Source: Aulostomus chinensis
Taxonomy: Eukaryota; Chordata; Actinopteri; Syngnathiformes; Aulostomidae
DNA length: 64,000 nucleotides
Assembly: GCA_037954235.1 (NCBI GenBank)
Contig: JBBMOA010000001.1
Span: forward strand, 5,284,001 to 5,348,000
Direction of reading: 5' to 3'
A program made the translations under genes and the position numbers. Shown one piece after another: positions 35,101-50,400 of the stretch (its first letter is position 1; every line of letters starts with the position of its first letter). The notes below the pieces were generated by a model that saw only the letters and a program-made list of their open reading frames with translations, did no database searches and had not been told where the DNA came from.

Positions 35101-38100
35101 GTTAGCATCATTTTGAGTTCATTAGCAATTCTTACTAAATCACTGTAGCATCATTTTGAGATCATAAGCAATTCTTCTGACATCACTGTTGCATTTTTTT
35201 GAGGTTCGTAGCAACTCTTACTACATTACTGTCAGCATCACTTTGAGGTTGTTCGAAACGTTCGCTCCATTACTGTTAGCATCATTTTGAGTTTATTAGC
35301 AATTCTTACTAAATCACTGTCGCATCATTTTGAGATCTTTAGCAATTCATCTGACATCACTGTCGCAATATTTTGAGGTCCGTAGCAACTTTATCTACAT
35401 TACTGTCGCATAATTTTGAGGTTCGTAGCAACTCTTACTACATGACCGTCAGTATCACTTTGAGGTTATTCAAAACTTTCACTCCATTACTGTTAGCATC
35501 ATTTTGAGTTCATTTGCAATTCTTACTAAATCACTGTAGCATTATTTTGAGATCATTAGCAATTCTTCTGACATCACTGTCGCATTATTTTTTAGGTTCG
35601 TAGCAACTCTTACTACATGACTGTCAGCATCACTTTGAGGTTGTTCGAAATGTTCACTCCATTACTGTTAGCATCATTTTGAGTTCATTAGCAATTCTTA
35701 CAAAATCACTGTCGCATCATTTTGAGATCTTTAGCAATTCTTCCGACATCACTGTCGCAATATTTTGAGGTTCTGGCATCTTTTACTACATTACTGTCGC
35801 TTTATTTTGAGGTTCGTTGCAACACTTACTACATGACTGTCAGCATCACTTTGAGGTTATTCGAAACTTTCACTCCATTACTGTTAGCAGCATTTTGAGT
35901 TCATTAGCAATTCTTACGACATCACAGTAGCATTGAATTGAGTTCATTGACAACTCTTAGTACATAACTGTCAGCATCACTTTGAGTTTATTCGAAACGT
36001 TCACTCCATTACTGTTAGCATCATTTTGAGTTCATTAGCAATTCTTACTACATCACTGTCGCATCATTTTGAGATCATTAGCAATTCTTCTGACATCACT
36101 TTCGCATTATTTTGAGATTCGTAGCAACTCTTACTACATTACTGTCAGCATCACTTTGAAGTTGTTCGAAACACTTACTACATGACTGTCAGCGTCACTT
36201 TGAGGTTGTTCGAAACTCTGACAACATTACTGTAAGCATTACTGAGTTTATTAGCAACTATCACTACATGACTGTTCGCATCATCTTGAGTTCATTAGCA
36301 ATTCTTACTAAATCACTGTAGCATCATTTTGAGATCATTAGCAATTATTCTGACATCACTGTCGCATTTTTTTGAGGTTCATAGTAACTCTTACTACATG
36401 ACCGTCAGCATCACTTTGAGGTGATTCGAAACTTTCACTCCATTACTGTTAGCATCATTTTGAGTTCATTAGCAATTCTTACTACATCACTGTCGCATCA
36501 TTTTGAGATCATTAGCAATTCTTCTGACATCACTGTCGCATTATTTTGATGTTCGTATCAACTCTTACTACATTACTGTTGCATTATTTAAAGGTTCGTA
36601 GCAACTCTTACTACATTACTGTCAGCATCACTTTGAGTTTATTAGCAACTTTCACTTCATTACTGTTAGCATCATTTTGAGTTCATTAGCAATTCTTACT
36701 AAATCACTGTCGCATCATTTTGAGATATTTAGCAATTCTTCTGACATCACTGTCGCATTATTTTGAGGTTTGTAGCAACTCTTACTACATGACTGTCAGC
36801 ATCACTTTGAGGTTGTTCGAAACTCTTACTACATTACTGTCAGCATCACTTTGAAGTTGTTCGAAACACTTACTACATGACTGTCAGCATCACTTTGAGG
36901 TTTTTCGAAACTTTCACTCCATTACTGTTAGCAGCATTTTGAGTTCATTAGCAATTCTTACGACATCACAGTAGCATTGAATTGAGTTCATTAACAACTC
37001 TTACTACATGGCTGTCAGCATCACTTTGAGGTTGTTCGAAACTCTTACAACATTACTGTAAGCATTACTGAGTTTATTAGCAACTATCACTACATTACTG
37101 TTCGCATCATCTTGAGTTTATTAGCAATTCTTACTAAATCACTTTAGCATCATTTTGAGATCATTAGCAATTCTTCTGACATCACTGTCGCATTTTTTTG
37201 AGGTTCATAGTAACTCTTACTATATGACCGTCAGCATCACTTTGAGGTTATTCGAAACTTTCACTCCATTACTGTTAGCATCATTTTGAGTTCATTAGCA
37301 ATTCTTACTAAATCACTGTCGCATCATTTTGAGATCTTTAGCAATTCTTCTGACATCACTGTCGCATTATTTTGATGTTCGTAGCAACTCTTACTACATT
37401 ACTGTTGCATTATTTAAAGGTTCGTAGCAACTCTTACTACATTACTGTCAGCATCACTTTGAGTTTATTAGCAACTGTGACTCCATTAATGTTAGCATTA
37501 TTTTGAGTTCATAAGCAATTCTTACTAAATCACTGTAGCATCATTTTGAGATCATTAGCAATTCTTCTGACATCACTGTCGCATTATTTTTTAGGTTCGT
37601 AGCAACTCTTAGTACATGACTGTCAGCATCACTTTGAGGTTGTTCGAAATGTTCACTTCATTACTGTGAGCATCATTTTGAGTTCATTAGCAATTCTTAC
37701 TAAATCACTGTCGCATCATTTTGAGATCTTTAGCAATTCTTCTGACATCACTGTCGCATTATTTTGAGGTTTGTAGCAACTCTTACTACATGACTGTCAG
37801 CATCACTTTGAGGTTGTTCGAAACTCTTACTACATTACTGTAAGCATCACTGAGTTGATCAGCAGCTATCACTACATTAGTGTTAGCATCGTTTTGAGTT
37901 CAATAGCAATTCTTACGACATCACAGTAGCATTGAATTGAGTTCATTAACAACTCTTAGCACATGACTGTCAGCATCACTTTGAAGTTGTTCGAAACTTT
38001 CACTCCATTAATTTTAGCATCATTTTGAGTTCATTAGCAATTCTGACTACATCACTGTCGCATCATTTTTAGATCATTAGCAATTTTTCCGACATCACTG

Positions 38101-40680
38101 TCGCATTATTTTGAGGTTTGTAGAAACTCTTACTACATGACTGTCAGCATCACTTTAAGTTTATTCGAAACGTTCACTCCATTACTGTTAGCATCATTTT
38201 GAATTCATTAGCAATTCTAACTAAATCACTGTCGCATCATTTTGAGATCTTTAGCAATTCTTCTGACATAACCGTCGCATTATTTTGAGGTTCGTAGCAA
38301 CTCTTACTACATGACTGTCAGCATCACTTTGAGGTTATTCAAAACTTTCACTCCATTACTGTTAGCATCATTTTGAGTTCATTAGCAATTCTTCTGACAT
38401 CACTGTCGCAATATTTTGAGGTTCGTAGCATCTTTTACTACATTACTGTCGCATTATTTTGAGGTTCCTTGCAACACTTACTACATGACTGTCAGCATCA
38501 TTTTGAGGTTATTCGAATGTTTCACTCCATTACTTTTAGCAGCATTTTGAGTTCATTAGCAATTCTTACGACATCACAGTAGCATTGAATTGAGTTCATT
38601 AAAAACTCTTACTACATGACTGTCAGCATCACTTTGAAGTTGTTCGAAACTCTTTCTACATTACTGTCAGCATCACTTTGAGGTTGTTCGAAAACGTTCA
38701 CTCCATTACTGTTTGCATCATTTTGAGTTTATTAGCAATTCCTACTAAATCACTGTCGCATCATTTTGAGATCTTTAGCAATTCATCTGACATCACTGTC
38801 GCATTTTTTTGAGGTTCGTAGCAACTCTTTCTACATTACTGTCAGCATCACTTTGAGGTTATTCAAAACTTTCACTCCATTACTGTTAGCATCATTTTGA
38901 GTTCATTAGCAACTCTTACTACATGACTGTCAGCATCAGTTTGAAGTTGATCGAAACACTTACTACATTACTGTAAGCATCACTGAGTTTATTCGCAACT
39001 TTTACTACATGACTGTCAGCATCACTTTGAGGTTTTTCGAAACTCTTACTACATTACTGTAAGCATCACTGAGTTTATTAGCAACTATCACTACATTACT
39101 GTTAGCATCATCTTGAGTTCATTAGCAATTCTTACGACATCACTGTCGCATCATTTTGAGATCATTAGCAATTCTTACGACATCACTGTCGCAATATTTT
39201 GAGGTTCGTATTAACTCTTACTACATGATTGTCAGCATCACTTTGAGGTTATTCGAAACTTTCACTCCATTAATGTTAGCATCATTTTGAGTTCATTAGC
39301 AATTCTGACTAAATCACTGTAGCATCATTTTGAGATCATTAGCAATTCTTCTGACATCACTGTCGCATTTTTTTTAGGTTCGTAGCGACTCTTACTACAT
39401 TACTGTTGCATTATTTAAAGGTTCGTAGCAACTCTTACTACATTACTGTCAGCACCACTTTGAGTTTATTAGCAACTTTCACTCCATTACTGTGAGCATC
39501 ATTTTGAGTTCATTAGCAATTCTTACTAAATCACTGTCGCATCATTTTGAGATCTTTAGCAATTCTTCTGAAATAACAGTCGCATTATTTTGAGATTCGT
39601 AGCAACTCTTACTACATGACTGTCAGCATCACTTTGAGGTTATTCAAAACTTTCACTCCATTACTGTTAGCATCATTTTGAGTTCATTAGCAATTCTTAC
39701 GACATCACTGTCGCATCATTTTTAGATCATTAGCAATTCTTTCGACATCACTGTCGCAATATTTTGAGGTTCGTATTAACTCTTACTACATGACTGTCAG
39801 CATAACTTTGAGGTTGTTTGAAACGTTCACTCCATTACTTTTAGCATCATTTTGAGTTTATTAGCAATTCTTACTAAATCACTGTCGCATCATTTTTAGA
39901 TCTTTAGCAATTCATCTGACATCACTGTCGCAATATTTTTAGGTTTCTTAGCAACTTTTTCTACATTACTGTCGCATTATTTTGAGGTTCGTAGCAACTC
40001 CTACCACATGACCGTCAGCATCACTTTGAGGTTATTCGAAACTTTCACTCCATTACTGTTAGCATCATTTTGAGTTCATGAGCAATTCTTACTAAATCAC
40101 TGTAGCATCATTTTGAGATCATTAGCAATTCTTCTGACATCACTGTCGCATTATTTTTTAGGTTCGTAGCAACTCTTACTACATGACTGTCAGCATCACT
40201 TTGAGGTTATTCGAAACTTTCACTCCATTAATGTTAGCATCATTTTGAGTTCATTAGCAATTCTTACTAAATCACTGTCGCATCATTTTGAGATCATTAG
40301 CAATTCTTCTGACATCACTGTCGCATTATTTTGAGGTTTGTAGCAACTCTTACTACACGACTGTCAGCATCACTTTGAGGTTGTTCGAAACTCTTACTAC
40401 ATTACTGTAAGCATCACTGAGTTGATAAGCAACTATCAATACATTACTGTTAGCATCGTTTTGAGTTCAATAGCACTTCTTACGACATCACTGTCAGCAT
40501 CATTTTTTATTTACTCGCAACTCAAACTACATGACTGTCAGCATCACTTTGAGGTTATTCGAAACTTTCACTCCATTACTGTTAGCATCATTTTGAGTTC
40601 ATTAGCAATTCTTACTACATCACTGTCGCATCATTTTCAGATCATTAGCAATTCTTCCAACATCACTGTCGCATTATTTT

Positions 40681-43600
40681 GAGGTTCGTAGAAACTCTTA
40701 CTACATGACTGTCAGCATCACTTTGAGTTTATTCGAAACGTTCACTCCATTACTGTTAGCATCATTTTGAGTTCATTTGCAATTCGTACTAAATCACTGT
40801 CGCATCATTTTGAGATCTTTAGCAATTCTTCTGACATAACTGTCGCATTATTTTGAATTACGTAGCAACTCTTACAACACTACTGTCAGCATCACTTTGA
40901 GGTTATTCAAAACTTTCACTCCATAACTGTTAGCATCATTTTGAGTTCATTCGTAATTCTTACGACATCACAGTAGCATTAAATTGAGTTCATTAGCAAC
41001 TCTTACTACATTACTGTAAGCATCACTGAGTTTATTTGCAACTATCACTACATTACTGTTAGCATCATCTTGAGTTCATTAGCAATTCTTGCTACATGAC
41101 TGTCGCAATATTTTGAGGTTCGTATTAACTCTTACTACATGACTGTCAGCATCAATTTGAGGTTATTCGAAACTTTCACTCCATTAATGTTAGCATCATT
41201 TTGAGTTCATTACCAATTCTTACTTAATCACTGTAGCATCATTTTGAGATCATTAGCAATTCTTCTGACATCACTGTCGCATTTTTTTGAGGTTCGTAGC
41301 AACTCTTACTACATTACTGTCAGCATCACTTTGAGGTTGTTCGAAACTCTTGCTACATTACTGTAAGCATCACTGAGTTTATTAGCAACTATCACTACAT
41401 TACTGTTAGCATCATCTTGAGTTCATTAGCAATTCTTACTTAATCACTGTCGCATCATTTTGAGATCTTTAGTAATTCTTCTGACATCACTGTCGCATCA
41501 TTTTGAGATCATTCGCAATTCTTCCGAACTCACTGTCGCATTATTTTGAGGTTCGTAGAAACTCTTACTACATTACTGTTAGCATCACTGAGTTTATTAG
41601 CAACTATCACTACATTACTGTTAGCATCATCTTGAGTTCATTTGCAATTCTTACGACATCACTGTCGCATTTTTTTGAGGTTCGTAGCAACTCTTACTAC
41701 ATTACTGTCAGCATCACTTTGAGGTTGTTCGAAACGTTCACTCCATTACTGTTAGCATCATTTTGAGTTTATTAGCTATTCTTACTAAATCACTGTCGCA
41801 TCATTTTGAGATCATTAGCAATTCTTCCGACATCACTGTCGCATTATTTTGAGGTTCGTAGAAACTCTTCCTACATGACTGTCAGCATCACGTTGAGTTT
41901 ATTCGAAACGTTCACTCCATTACTTTTAGCATCATTTTGAGTTCATGAGCAATTCTTACGACATCACAGTAGCATTAAATTGAGTTCATTAGCAACTCTT
42001 ACTACATTACTGTTGCATTATTTAAAGGTTCGTAGCAACTCTTACTACATTACTGTCAGCACCACTTTGAATTTATTAGCAACTTTCACTCCATTACTAT
42101 TAGCATCACTTTGAGTTCATTAGCAATTCTTACTACATCACTGTCGCATCATTTTCAGATCATTAGCAATTCTTCGTACATCACTGTCACATTATTTTGA
42201 GGTTCGTAGAAACTCTTACTACATGACTGTCAGCATCACTTTGAGGTTGTTCGAAACGTTCACTCCATTGCTGTTAGCATCAGTTTGAGTTCATTAGCAA
42301 TTCTTACTAAATCACAGTCGCATTATTTTGAGTTCATTAGCAACTCTTACTACATAACTGTCAGCATCACTTTGAAGGTTTTGGAAACACTTACTACATT
42401 ACTGTAAGCATCACTGAGTTTATTAGCAACTTTTACTACATGACTGTCAGCATCACTTTGAGGTTGTTCGAAACTCTTACTACATTACTGTAAGCATCAC
42501 TGAGTTTATTAGCAACTTTTACTACATGACTGTCAGCATCACTTTGAGGTTGTTCGAAACTCTTACTACATTACTGTTAGCATCATCTTGAGTTCATTAG
42601 CAATTCTTACTACAAGACTGTCGCATCATTTTGAGATCATTAGCAATTCTTCCGACATCACTGTCGCAATATTTTGAGTTTCGTATTAACTCTTACTACA
42701 TGACTGTCAGCATCAATTTGAGGTTATTCGAAACTTTCACTCCATTAATGTTAGCATCATTTTGAGTTCATTAGCAATTCTTACTTAATCACTGTAGCAT
42801 CATTTTGAGATCATTAGCAATTCTTCTGACATCACTGTCGCATTTTTTTGAGGTTCGTAGCAACTCTCACTACATTACTGTCAGCATCACTTTGAGGTTG
42901 TTCGAAACTCTTGCTACATTACTGTAAGCATCACTGAGTTTATTAGCAACTATCACTACATTACTGTTAGCATCATCTTGATTTCATTAGCAATTCTTAC
43001 GAAATCACTGTCGCATCATTTTGAGTTCATTAGCAATTCTTCCGACATCACTGTCGCAATATTTTGAGGTTCGTAGCAACTTTTACTACATTACCGTTGC
43101 ATTATTTTGAGGTTCGTAGCAACTCTTACTACATGACTGTCAGCATCACTTTGAGGTTATTCGAAACTTTCACTCCATTACTGTTAGCATCATTTTGAGT
43201 TTATTAGAAATTCTTACTAAATCACTGTCGCATCATTTTGAGATCTTTAGCAATTCATCTGACATCACTGTCGCAATATTTTTAGGTTTCTTAGCAACTT
43301 TTTCTACATTACTGTCGCATTATTTTGAGGTTCGTAGCAACTCCTACCACATGATCGTCAGCATCACTTTGAGGTTATTCGAAACTTTCACTCCATTACT
43401 GTTAGCATCATTTTGAGTTCATTAGCAATTCTTACTACATCACTGTCGCATCATTTTGAGATCTTTAGAAATTCTTCTGACATCACTGTCGCATTATTTT
43501 GAGGTTCGTAGCAACTCTTACTGCATGACTGTCAGCATCACTTTGAGCTGTTCGAAACACTTAGTACATTACTGTAAGCATCACTGAGTTGATTAGCAAC

Positions 43601-44020
43601 TATCACTACATTACTGTTAGCATCATTTTGAGTTCATTAGCAATTCTTCCGACATCACTGTCGCAATATTTTGAGGTTCGTAGCAACTTTTACTACATTA
43701 CTGTCGCATTATTTTGAGGTTCATAGCAACTCTTACTACATGACTGTCAGCATCACTTTAAGGTTATTCGAAACTTTCACTCCATTACTGTTAGCATCAT
43801 TTTGAGTTCATGAGCAATTCTTCCGACATCACTGTCGCAACATTTTGAGGTTCGTATTAACTCTTACTACATGACTGTCAGCATCACTTTGAGGTTATTC
43901 GAAACGTTCACTCCATTACTGTTAGCATCATTTTGAGTTTTTTAGCAATTCTTACTAAATCACTGTCGCATCATTTTGAGATCTTTAGCAATTCATCTGA
44001 CATCACTGTCGCAATATTTT
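40681..44020 (-). repeat. 3,340-bp tandem duplication, copy 1
   Basis: Matches 44,021-47,360 at a constant offset of 3,340, checked near 40,682/44,022, 41,503/44,843 and 43,195/46,535. Differences are very few, for example TTCCGAACTCACTG against TTCCGACATCACTG near 41,523/44,863. The copies abut head to tail, and the match ends at the monomer junction GAGGTTCGTAGAAAC against GAGGTTTCTTAGC. Confidence 0.88.
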
Positions 44021-47000
44021 GAGGTTCGTAGAAACTCTTACTACATGACTGTCAGCATCACTTTGAGTTTATTCGAAACGTTCACTCCATTACTGTTAGC
44101 ATCATTTTGAGTTCATTTGCAATTCGTACTAAATCACTGTCGCATCATTTTGAGATCTTTAGCAATTCTTCTGACATAACTGTCGCATTATTTTGAATTA
44201 CGTAGCAACTCTTACAACACTACTGTCAGCATCACTTTGAGGTTATTCAAAACTTTCACTCCATAACTGTTAGCATCATTTTGAGTTCATTCGTAATTCT
44301 TACGACATCACAGTAGCATTAAATTGAGTTCATTAGCAACTCTTACTACATTACTGTAAGCATCACTGAGTTTATTTGCAACTATCACTACATTACTGTT
44401 AGCATCATCTTGAGTTCATTAGCAATTCTTACTACATGACTGTCGCAATATTTTGAGGTTCGTATTAACTCTTACTACATGACTGTCAGCATCAATTTGA
44501 GGTTATTCGAAACTTTCACTCCATTAATGTTAGCATCATTTTGAGTTCATTACCAATTCTTACTTAATCACTGTAGCATCATTTTGAGATCATTAGCAAT
44601 TCTTCTGACATCACTGTCGCATTTTTTTGAGGTTCGTAGCAACTCTTACTACATTACTGTCAGCATCACTTTGAGGTTGTTCGAAACTCTTGCTACATTA
44701 CTGTAAGCATCACTGAGTTTATTAGCAACTATCACTACATTACTGTTAGCATCATCTTGAGTTCATTAGCAATTCTTACTTAATCACTGTCGCATCATTT
44801 TGAGATCTTTAGTAATTCTTCTGACATCACTGTCGCATCATTTTGAGATCATTCGCAATTCTTCCGACATCACTGTCGCATTATTTTGAGGTTCGTAGAA
44901 ACTCTTACTACATTACTGTTAGCATCACTGAGTTTATTAGCAACTATCACTACATTACTGTTAGCATCATCTTGAGTTCATTTGCAATTCTTACGACATC
45001 ACTGTCGCATTTTTTTGAGGTTCGTAGCAACTCTTACTACATTACTGTCAGCATCACTTTGAGGTTGTTCGAAACGTTCACTCCATTACTGTTAGCATCA
45101 TTTTGAGTTTATTAGCTATTCTTACTAAATCACTGTCGCATCATTTTGAGATCATTAGCAATTCTTCCGACATCACTGTCGCATTATTTTGAGGTTCGTA
45201 GAAACTCTTCCTACATGACTGTCAGCATCACGTTGAGTTTATTCGAAACGTTCACTCCATTACTTTTAGCATCATTTTGAGTTCATGAGCAATTCTTACG
45301 ACATCACAGTAGCATTAAATTGAGTTCATTAGCAACTCTTACTACATTACTGTTGCATTATTTAAAGGTTCGTAGCAACTCTTACTACATTACTGTCAGC
45401 ACCACTTTGAATTTATTAGCAACTTTCACTCCATTACTATTAGCATCATTTTGAGTTCATTAGCAATTCTTACTACATCACTGTCGCATCATTTTCAGAT
45501 CATTAGCAATTCTTCGTACATCACTGTCACATTATTTTGAGGTTCGTAGAAACTCTTACTACATGACTGTCAGCATCACTTTGAGGTTGTTCGAAACGTT
45601 CACTCCATTGCTGTTAGCATCAGTTTGAGTTCATTAGCAATTCTTACTAAATCACAGTCGCATTATTTTGAGTTCATTAGCAACTCTTACTACATAACTG
45701 TCAGCATCACTTTGAAGGTTTTGGAAACACTTACTACATTACTGTAAGCATCACTGAGTTTATTAGCAACTTTTACTACATGACTGTCAGCATCACTTTG
45801 AGGTTGTTCGAAACTCTTACTACATTACTGTAAGCATCACTGAGTTTATTAGCAACTTTTACTACATGACTGTCAGCATCACTTTGAGGTTGTTCGAAAC
45901 TCTTACTACATTACTGTTAGCATCATCTTGAGTTCATTAGCAATTCTTACTACAAGACTGTCGCATCATTTTGAGATCATTAGCAATTCTTCCGACATCA
46001 CTGTCGCAATATTTTGAGTTTCGTATTAACTCTTACTACATGACTGTCAGCATCAATTTGAGGTTATTCGAAACTTTCACTCCATTAATGTTAGCATCAT
46101 TTTGAGTTCATTAGCAATTCTTACTTAATCACTGTAGCATCATTTTGAGATCATTAGCAATTCTTCTGACATCACTGTCGCATTTTTTTGAGGTTCGTAG
46201 CAACTCTCACTACATTACTGTCAGCATCACTTTGAGGTTGTTCGAAACTCTTGCTACATTACTGTAAGCATCACTGAGTTTATTAGCAACTATCACTACA
46301 TTACTGTTAGCATCATCTTGATTTCATTAGCAATTCTTACGAAATCACTGTCGCATCATTTTGAGTTCATTAGCAATTCTTCCGACATCACTGTCGCAAT
46401 ATTTTGAGGTTCGTAGCAACTTTTACTACATTACCGTTGCATTATTTTGAGGTTCGTAGCAACTCTTACTACATGACTGTCAGCATCACTTTGAGGTTAT
46501 TCGAAACTTTCACTCCATTACTGTTAGCATCATTTTGAGTTTATTAGAAATTCTTACTAAATCACTGTCGCATCATTTTGAGATCTTTAGCAATTCATCT
46601 GACATCACTGTCACAATATTTTTAGGTTTCTTAGCAACTTTTTCTACATTACTGTCGCATTATTTTGAGGTTCGTAGCAACTCCTACCACATGATCGTCA
46701 GCATCACTTTGAGGTTATTCGAAACTTTCACTCCATTACTGTTAGCATCATTTTGAGTTCATTAGCAATTCTTACTACATCACTGTCGCATCATTTTGAG
46801 ATCTTTAGAAATTCTTCTGACATCACTGTCGCATTATTTTGAGGTTCGTAGCAACTCTTACTGCATGACTGTCAGCATCACTTTGAGCTGTTCGAAACAC
46901 TTAGTACATTACTGTAAGCATCACTGAGTTGATTAGCAACTATCACTACATTACTGTTAGCATCATTTTGAGTTCATTAGCAATTCTTCCGACATCACTG

Positions 47001-47360
47001 TCGCAATATTTTGAGGTTCGTAGCAACTTTTACTACATTACTGTCGCATTATTTTGAGGTTCATAGCAACTCTTACTACATGACTGTCAGCATCACTTTA
47101 AGGTTATTCGAAACTTTCACTCCATTACTGTTAGCATCATTTTGAGTTCATGAGCAATTCTTCCGACATCACTGTCGCAACATTTTGAGGTTCATATTAA
47201 CTCTTACTACATGACTGTCAGCATCACTTTGAGGTTATTCGAAACGTTCACTCCATTACTGTTAGCATCATTTTGAGTTTGTTAGCAATTCTTACTAAAT
47301 CACTGTCGCATCATTTTGAGATCTTTAGCAATTCATCTGACATCACTGTCGCAATATTTT
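44021..47360 (-). repeat. 3,340-bp tandem duplication, copy 2
   Basis: Direct neighbour and near-identical partner of 40,681-44,020. Parts of this copy (about 46,240-47,360) recur again at offset 1,994 (about 48,234 onward), so the 3.34-kb blocks and the downstream 4.4-4.55-kb blocks share an internal segment. Confidence 0.88.
46963..47136 (-). repeat. Type example of the 174-bp tetrameric higher-order unit
   Basis: Four distinct monomers of 43, 43, 44 and 44 bp, starting GAGTTCATTAGCAATTC, GAGGTTCGTAGCAACT, GAGGTTCATAGCAACTC and AAGGTTATTCGAAACTTT, sum to 174 bp. The same ordered set recurs through much of the right array, though pentamers, dimers and rearranged sets also occur. This particular unit is absent from the otherwise matching copy near 48,960, where the two flanking near-identical monomers are fused. 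That shows the tetramer behaving as one exchange unit. Confidence 0.85.
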
Positions 47361-47401
47361 GAGGTTTCTTAGCAACTTTTTCTACATTACTATCGCATTA
47401 T

Positions 47402-50400
47402 TTTGAGGTTCGTAGCAACTCTTACCACATGACCGTCAGCATCACTTTGAGGTTATTCGAAACTTTCACTCCATTACTGTTATCATCATTTTGAGTTCAT
47501 TAGCAATTCTTACTACATCACTGTTGCATCATTTTGAGATCATTAGCAATTCTTCTGACATCACTGTCGCATTATTTTGATGTTCGTAGCAACTCTTACG
47601 ACATTACTGTTGCATTATTTAAAGGTTCGTAGCAAATCTTACTCCATGACTGTCAGCATCACTTTGAAGTTGTTCGAAACACTTACTACATTACTGTAAG
47701 CATCACTGAGTTTATTAGCAACTCTTACTACATGACTGTCAGCATCACTTTGAGGTTGTTCGAAACTCTTATTACATTACTGTAAGCATCACTGAGTTTA
47801 TTAGCAACTATCACTACATTAATGTTAGCATCATCTTGAGTTCATTAGCAATTCGTACGACATCACTGTCGCATCATTTTGAGATCATTAGCAATTCTTA
47901 CTAAAAACTGTCGCATCATTTTGAGATCTTTAGCAATTCATCTGACATCACTGTCGCAATATTTTGAGGTTCGTTGCAACTTTTTCTACATTACTGTCGC
48001 ATTATTTTGAGGTTCGTAGCAACTCTTACTACATGACCGTCGGCATCACTTTGAGGTTATTCGTAACTTTCACTCCATTACTGTTAGCATCATTTTGAGT
48101 TCATAAGCAATTCTTACGACATCAGTGTCGCATCATTTTGAGATCATTTGCAATTCTTCTGACATCACTGTCGCATTATTTTTTAGGTTCGTTGCAACTC
48201 TTACTACATGACTGTCAGCATCACTTTGAGGTTGTTCGAAACTCTTGCTACATTACTGTAAGCATCACTGAGTTTATTAGCAACTATCACTACATTACTG
48301 TTAGCATCATCTTGATTTCATTAGCAATTCTTACGAAATCACTGTCGCATCATTTTGAGTTCATTAGCAATTCTTCCGACATCACTGTCGCAATATTTTG
48401 AGGTTCGTAGCAACTTTTACTACATTACCGTTGCATTATTTTGAGGTTCGTAGCAACTCTTACTACATGACTGTCAGCATCACTTTGAGGTTATTCGAAA
48501 CTTTCACTCCATTACTGTTAGCATCATTTTGAGTTTATTAGAAATTCTTACTAAATCACTGTCGCATCATTTTGAGATCTTTAGCAATTCATCTGACATC
48601 ACTGTCGCAATATTTTTAGGTTTCTTAGCAACTTTTTCTACATTACTGTCGCATTATTTTGAGGTTCGTAGCAACTCCTACCACATGATCATCAGCATCA
48701 CTTTGAGGTTATTCGAAACTTTCACTCCATTACTGTTAGCATCATTTTGAGTTCATTAGCAATTCTTACTACATCACTGTCGCATCATTTTGAGATCTTT
48801 AGAAATTCTTCTGACATCACTGTCGCATTATTTTGAGGTTCGTAGCAACTCTTACTGCATGACTGTCAGCATCACTTTGAGCTGTTCGAAACACTGAGTA
48901 CATTACTGTAAGCATCACTGAGTTGATTAGCAACTATCACTACATTACTGTTAGCATCATTTTGAGTTCATGAGCAATTCTTCCGACATCACTGTCGCAA
49001 CATTTTGAGGTTCGTATTAACTCTTACTACATGACTGTCAGCATCACTTTGAGGTTATTCGAAACGTTCACTCCATTACTGTTAGCATCATTTTGAGTTT
49101 GTAAGCAATTCTTACTAAATCACTGTCGCATCATTTTGAGATCTTTAGCAATTCATCTGACATCACTGTCGCAATATTTTGAGGTTTCTTAGCAACTTTT
49201 TCTACATTACTATCGCATTATTTTGAGGTTCGTAGCAACTCTTACCACATGACCGTCAGCATCACTTTGAGGTTATTCGAAACTTTCACTCCATTACTGT
49301 TATCATCATTTTGAGTTCATTAGCAATTCTTACTACATCACTGTTGCATCATTTTGAGATCATTAGCAATTCTTCTGACATCACTGTCGCATTATTTTGA
49401 TGTTCGTAGCAACTCTTACGACATTACTGTTGCATTATTTAAAGGTTCGTAGCAAATCTTACTCCATGACTGTCAGCATCACTTTGAAGTTGTTCGAAAC
49501 ACTTACTACATTACTGTAAGCATCACTGAGTTTATTAGCAACTCTTACTACATGACTGTCAGCATCACTTTGAGGTTGTTCGAAACTCTTATTACATTAC
49601 TGTAAGCATCACTGAGTTTATTAGCAACTATAACTACATTAATGTTAGCATCATCTTGAGTTCATTAGCAATTCGTACGACATCACTGTCGCATCATTTT
49701 GAGATCATTAGCAATTCTTACTAAAAACTGTCGCATCATTTTGAGATCTTTAGCAATTCATCTGACATCACTGTCGCAATATTTTGAGGTTCGTCGCAAC
49801 TTTTTCTACATTACTGTCGCATTATTTTGAGGTTCGTAGCAACTCTTACTACATGACCGTCGGCATCACTTTGAGGTTATTCGTAACTTTCACTCCATTA
49901 CTGTTAGCATCATTTTGAGTTCATAAGCAATTCTTACGACATCAGTGTCGCATCATTTTGAGATCATTTGCAATTCTTCTGACATCACTGTCGCATTATT
50001 TTTTAGGTTCGTTGCAACTCTTACTACATGACTGTCAGCATCACTTTGAGGTTGTTCGAAACTCTTACTACATTACTGTAAGCATCACTGAGTTGATTAG
50101 CAACTATCACTACATTACTGTTAGCATCGTTTTCAGTTCAATAGCAATTCTTCCGACATCACTGTCGCATCATTTTTTATTTACTCGCAACTCAAACCAC
50201 ATGACTGTCAGCATCACTTTGAGGTTATTCGAAACTTTCACTCCATTACTGTTAGCACCCTTTTGAGTTCATTGGTTGTTCTGACTAAATCACTGTAGCA
50301 TCATTTTGAGTTCATTAGCAATTCTTACTAAATCACTGTAGCATCATTTTGAGATCATTAGCAATTCTTCTGACATCACTGTCGCATTATTTTGAGGTTC

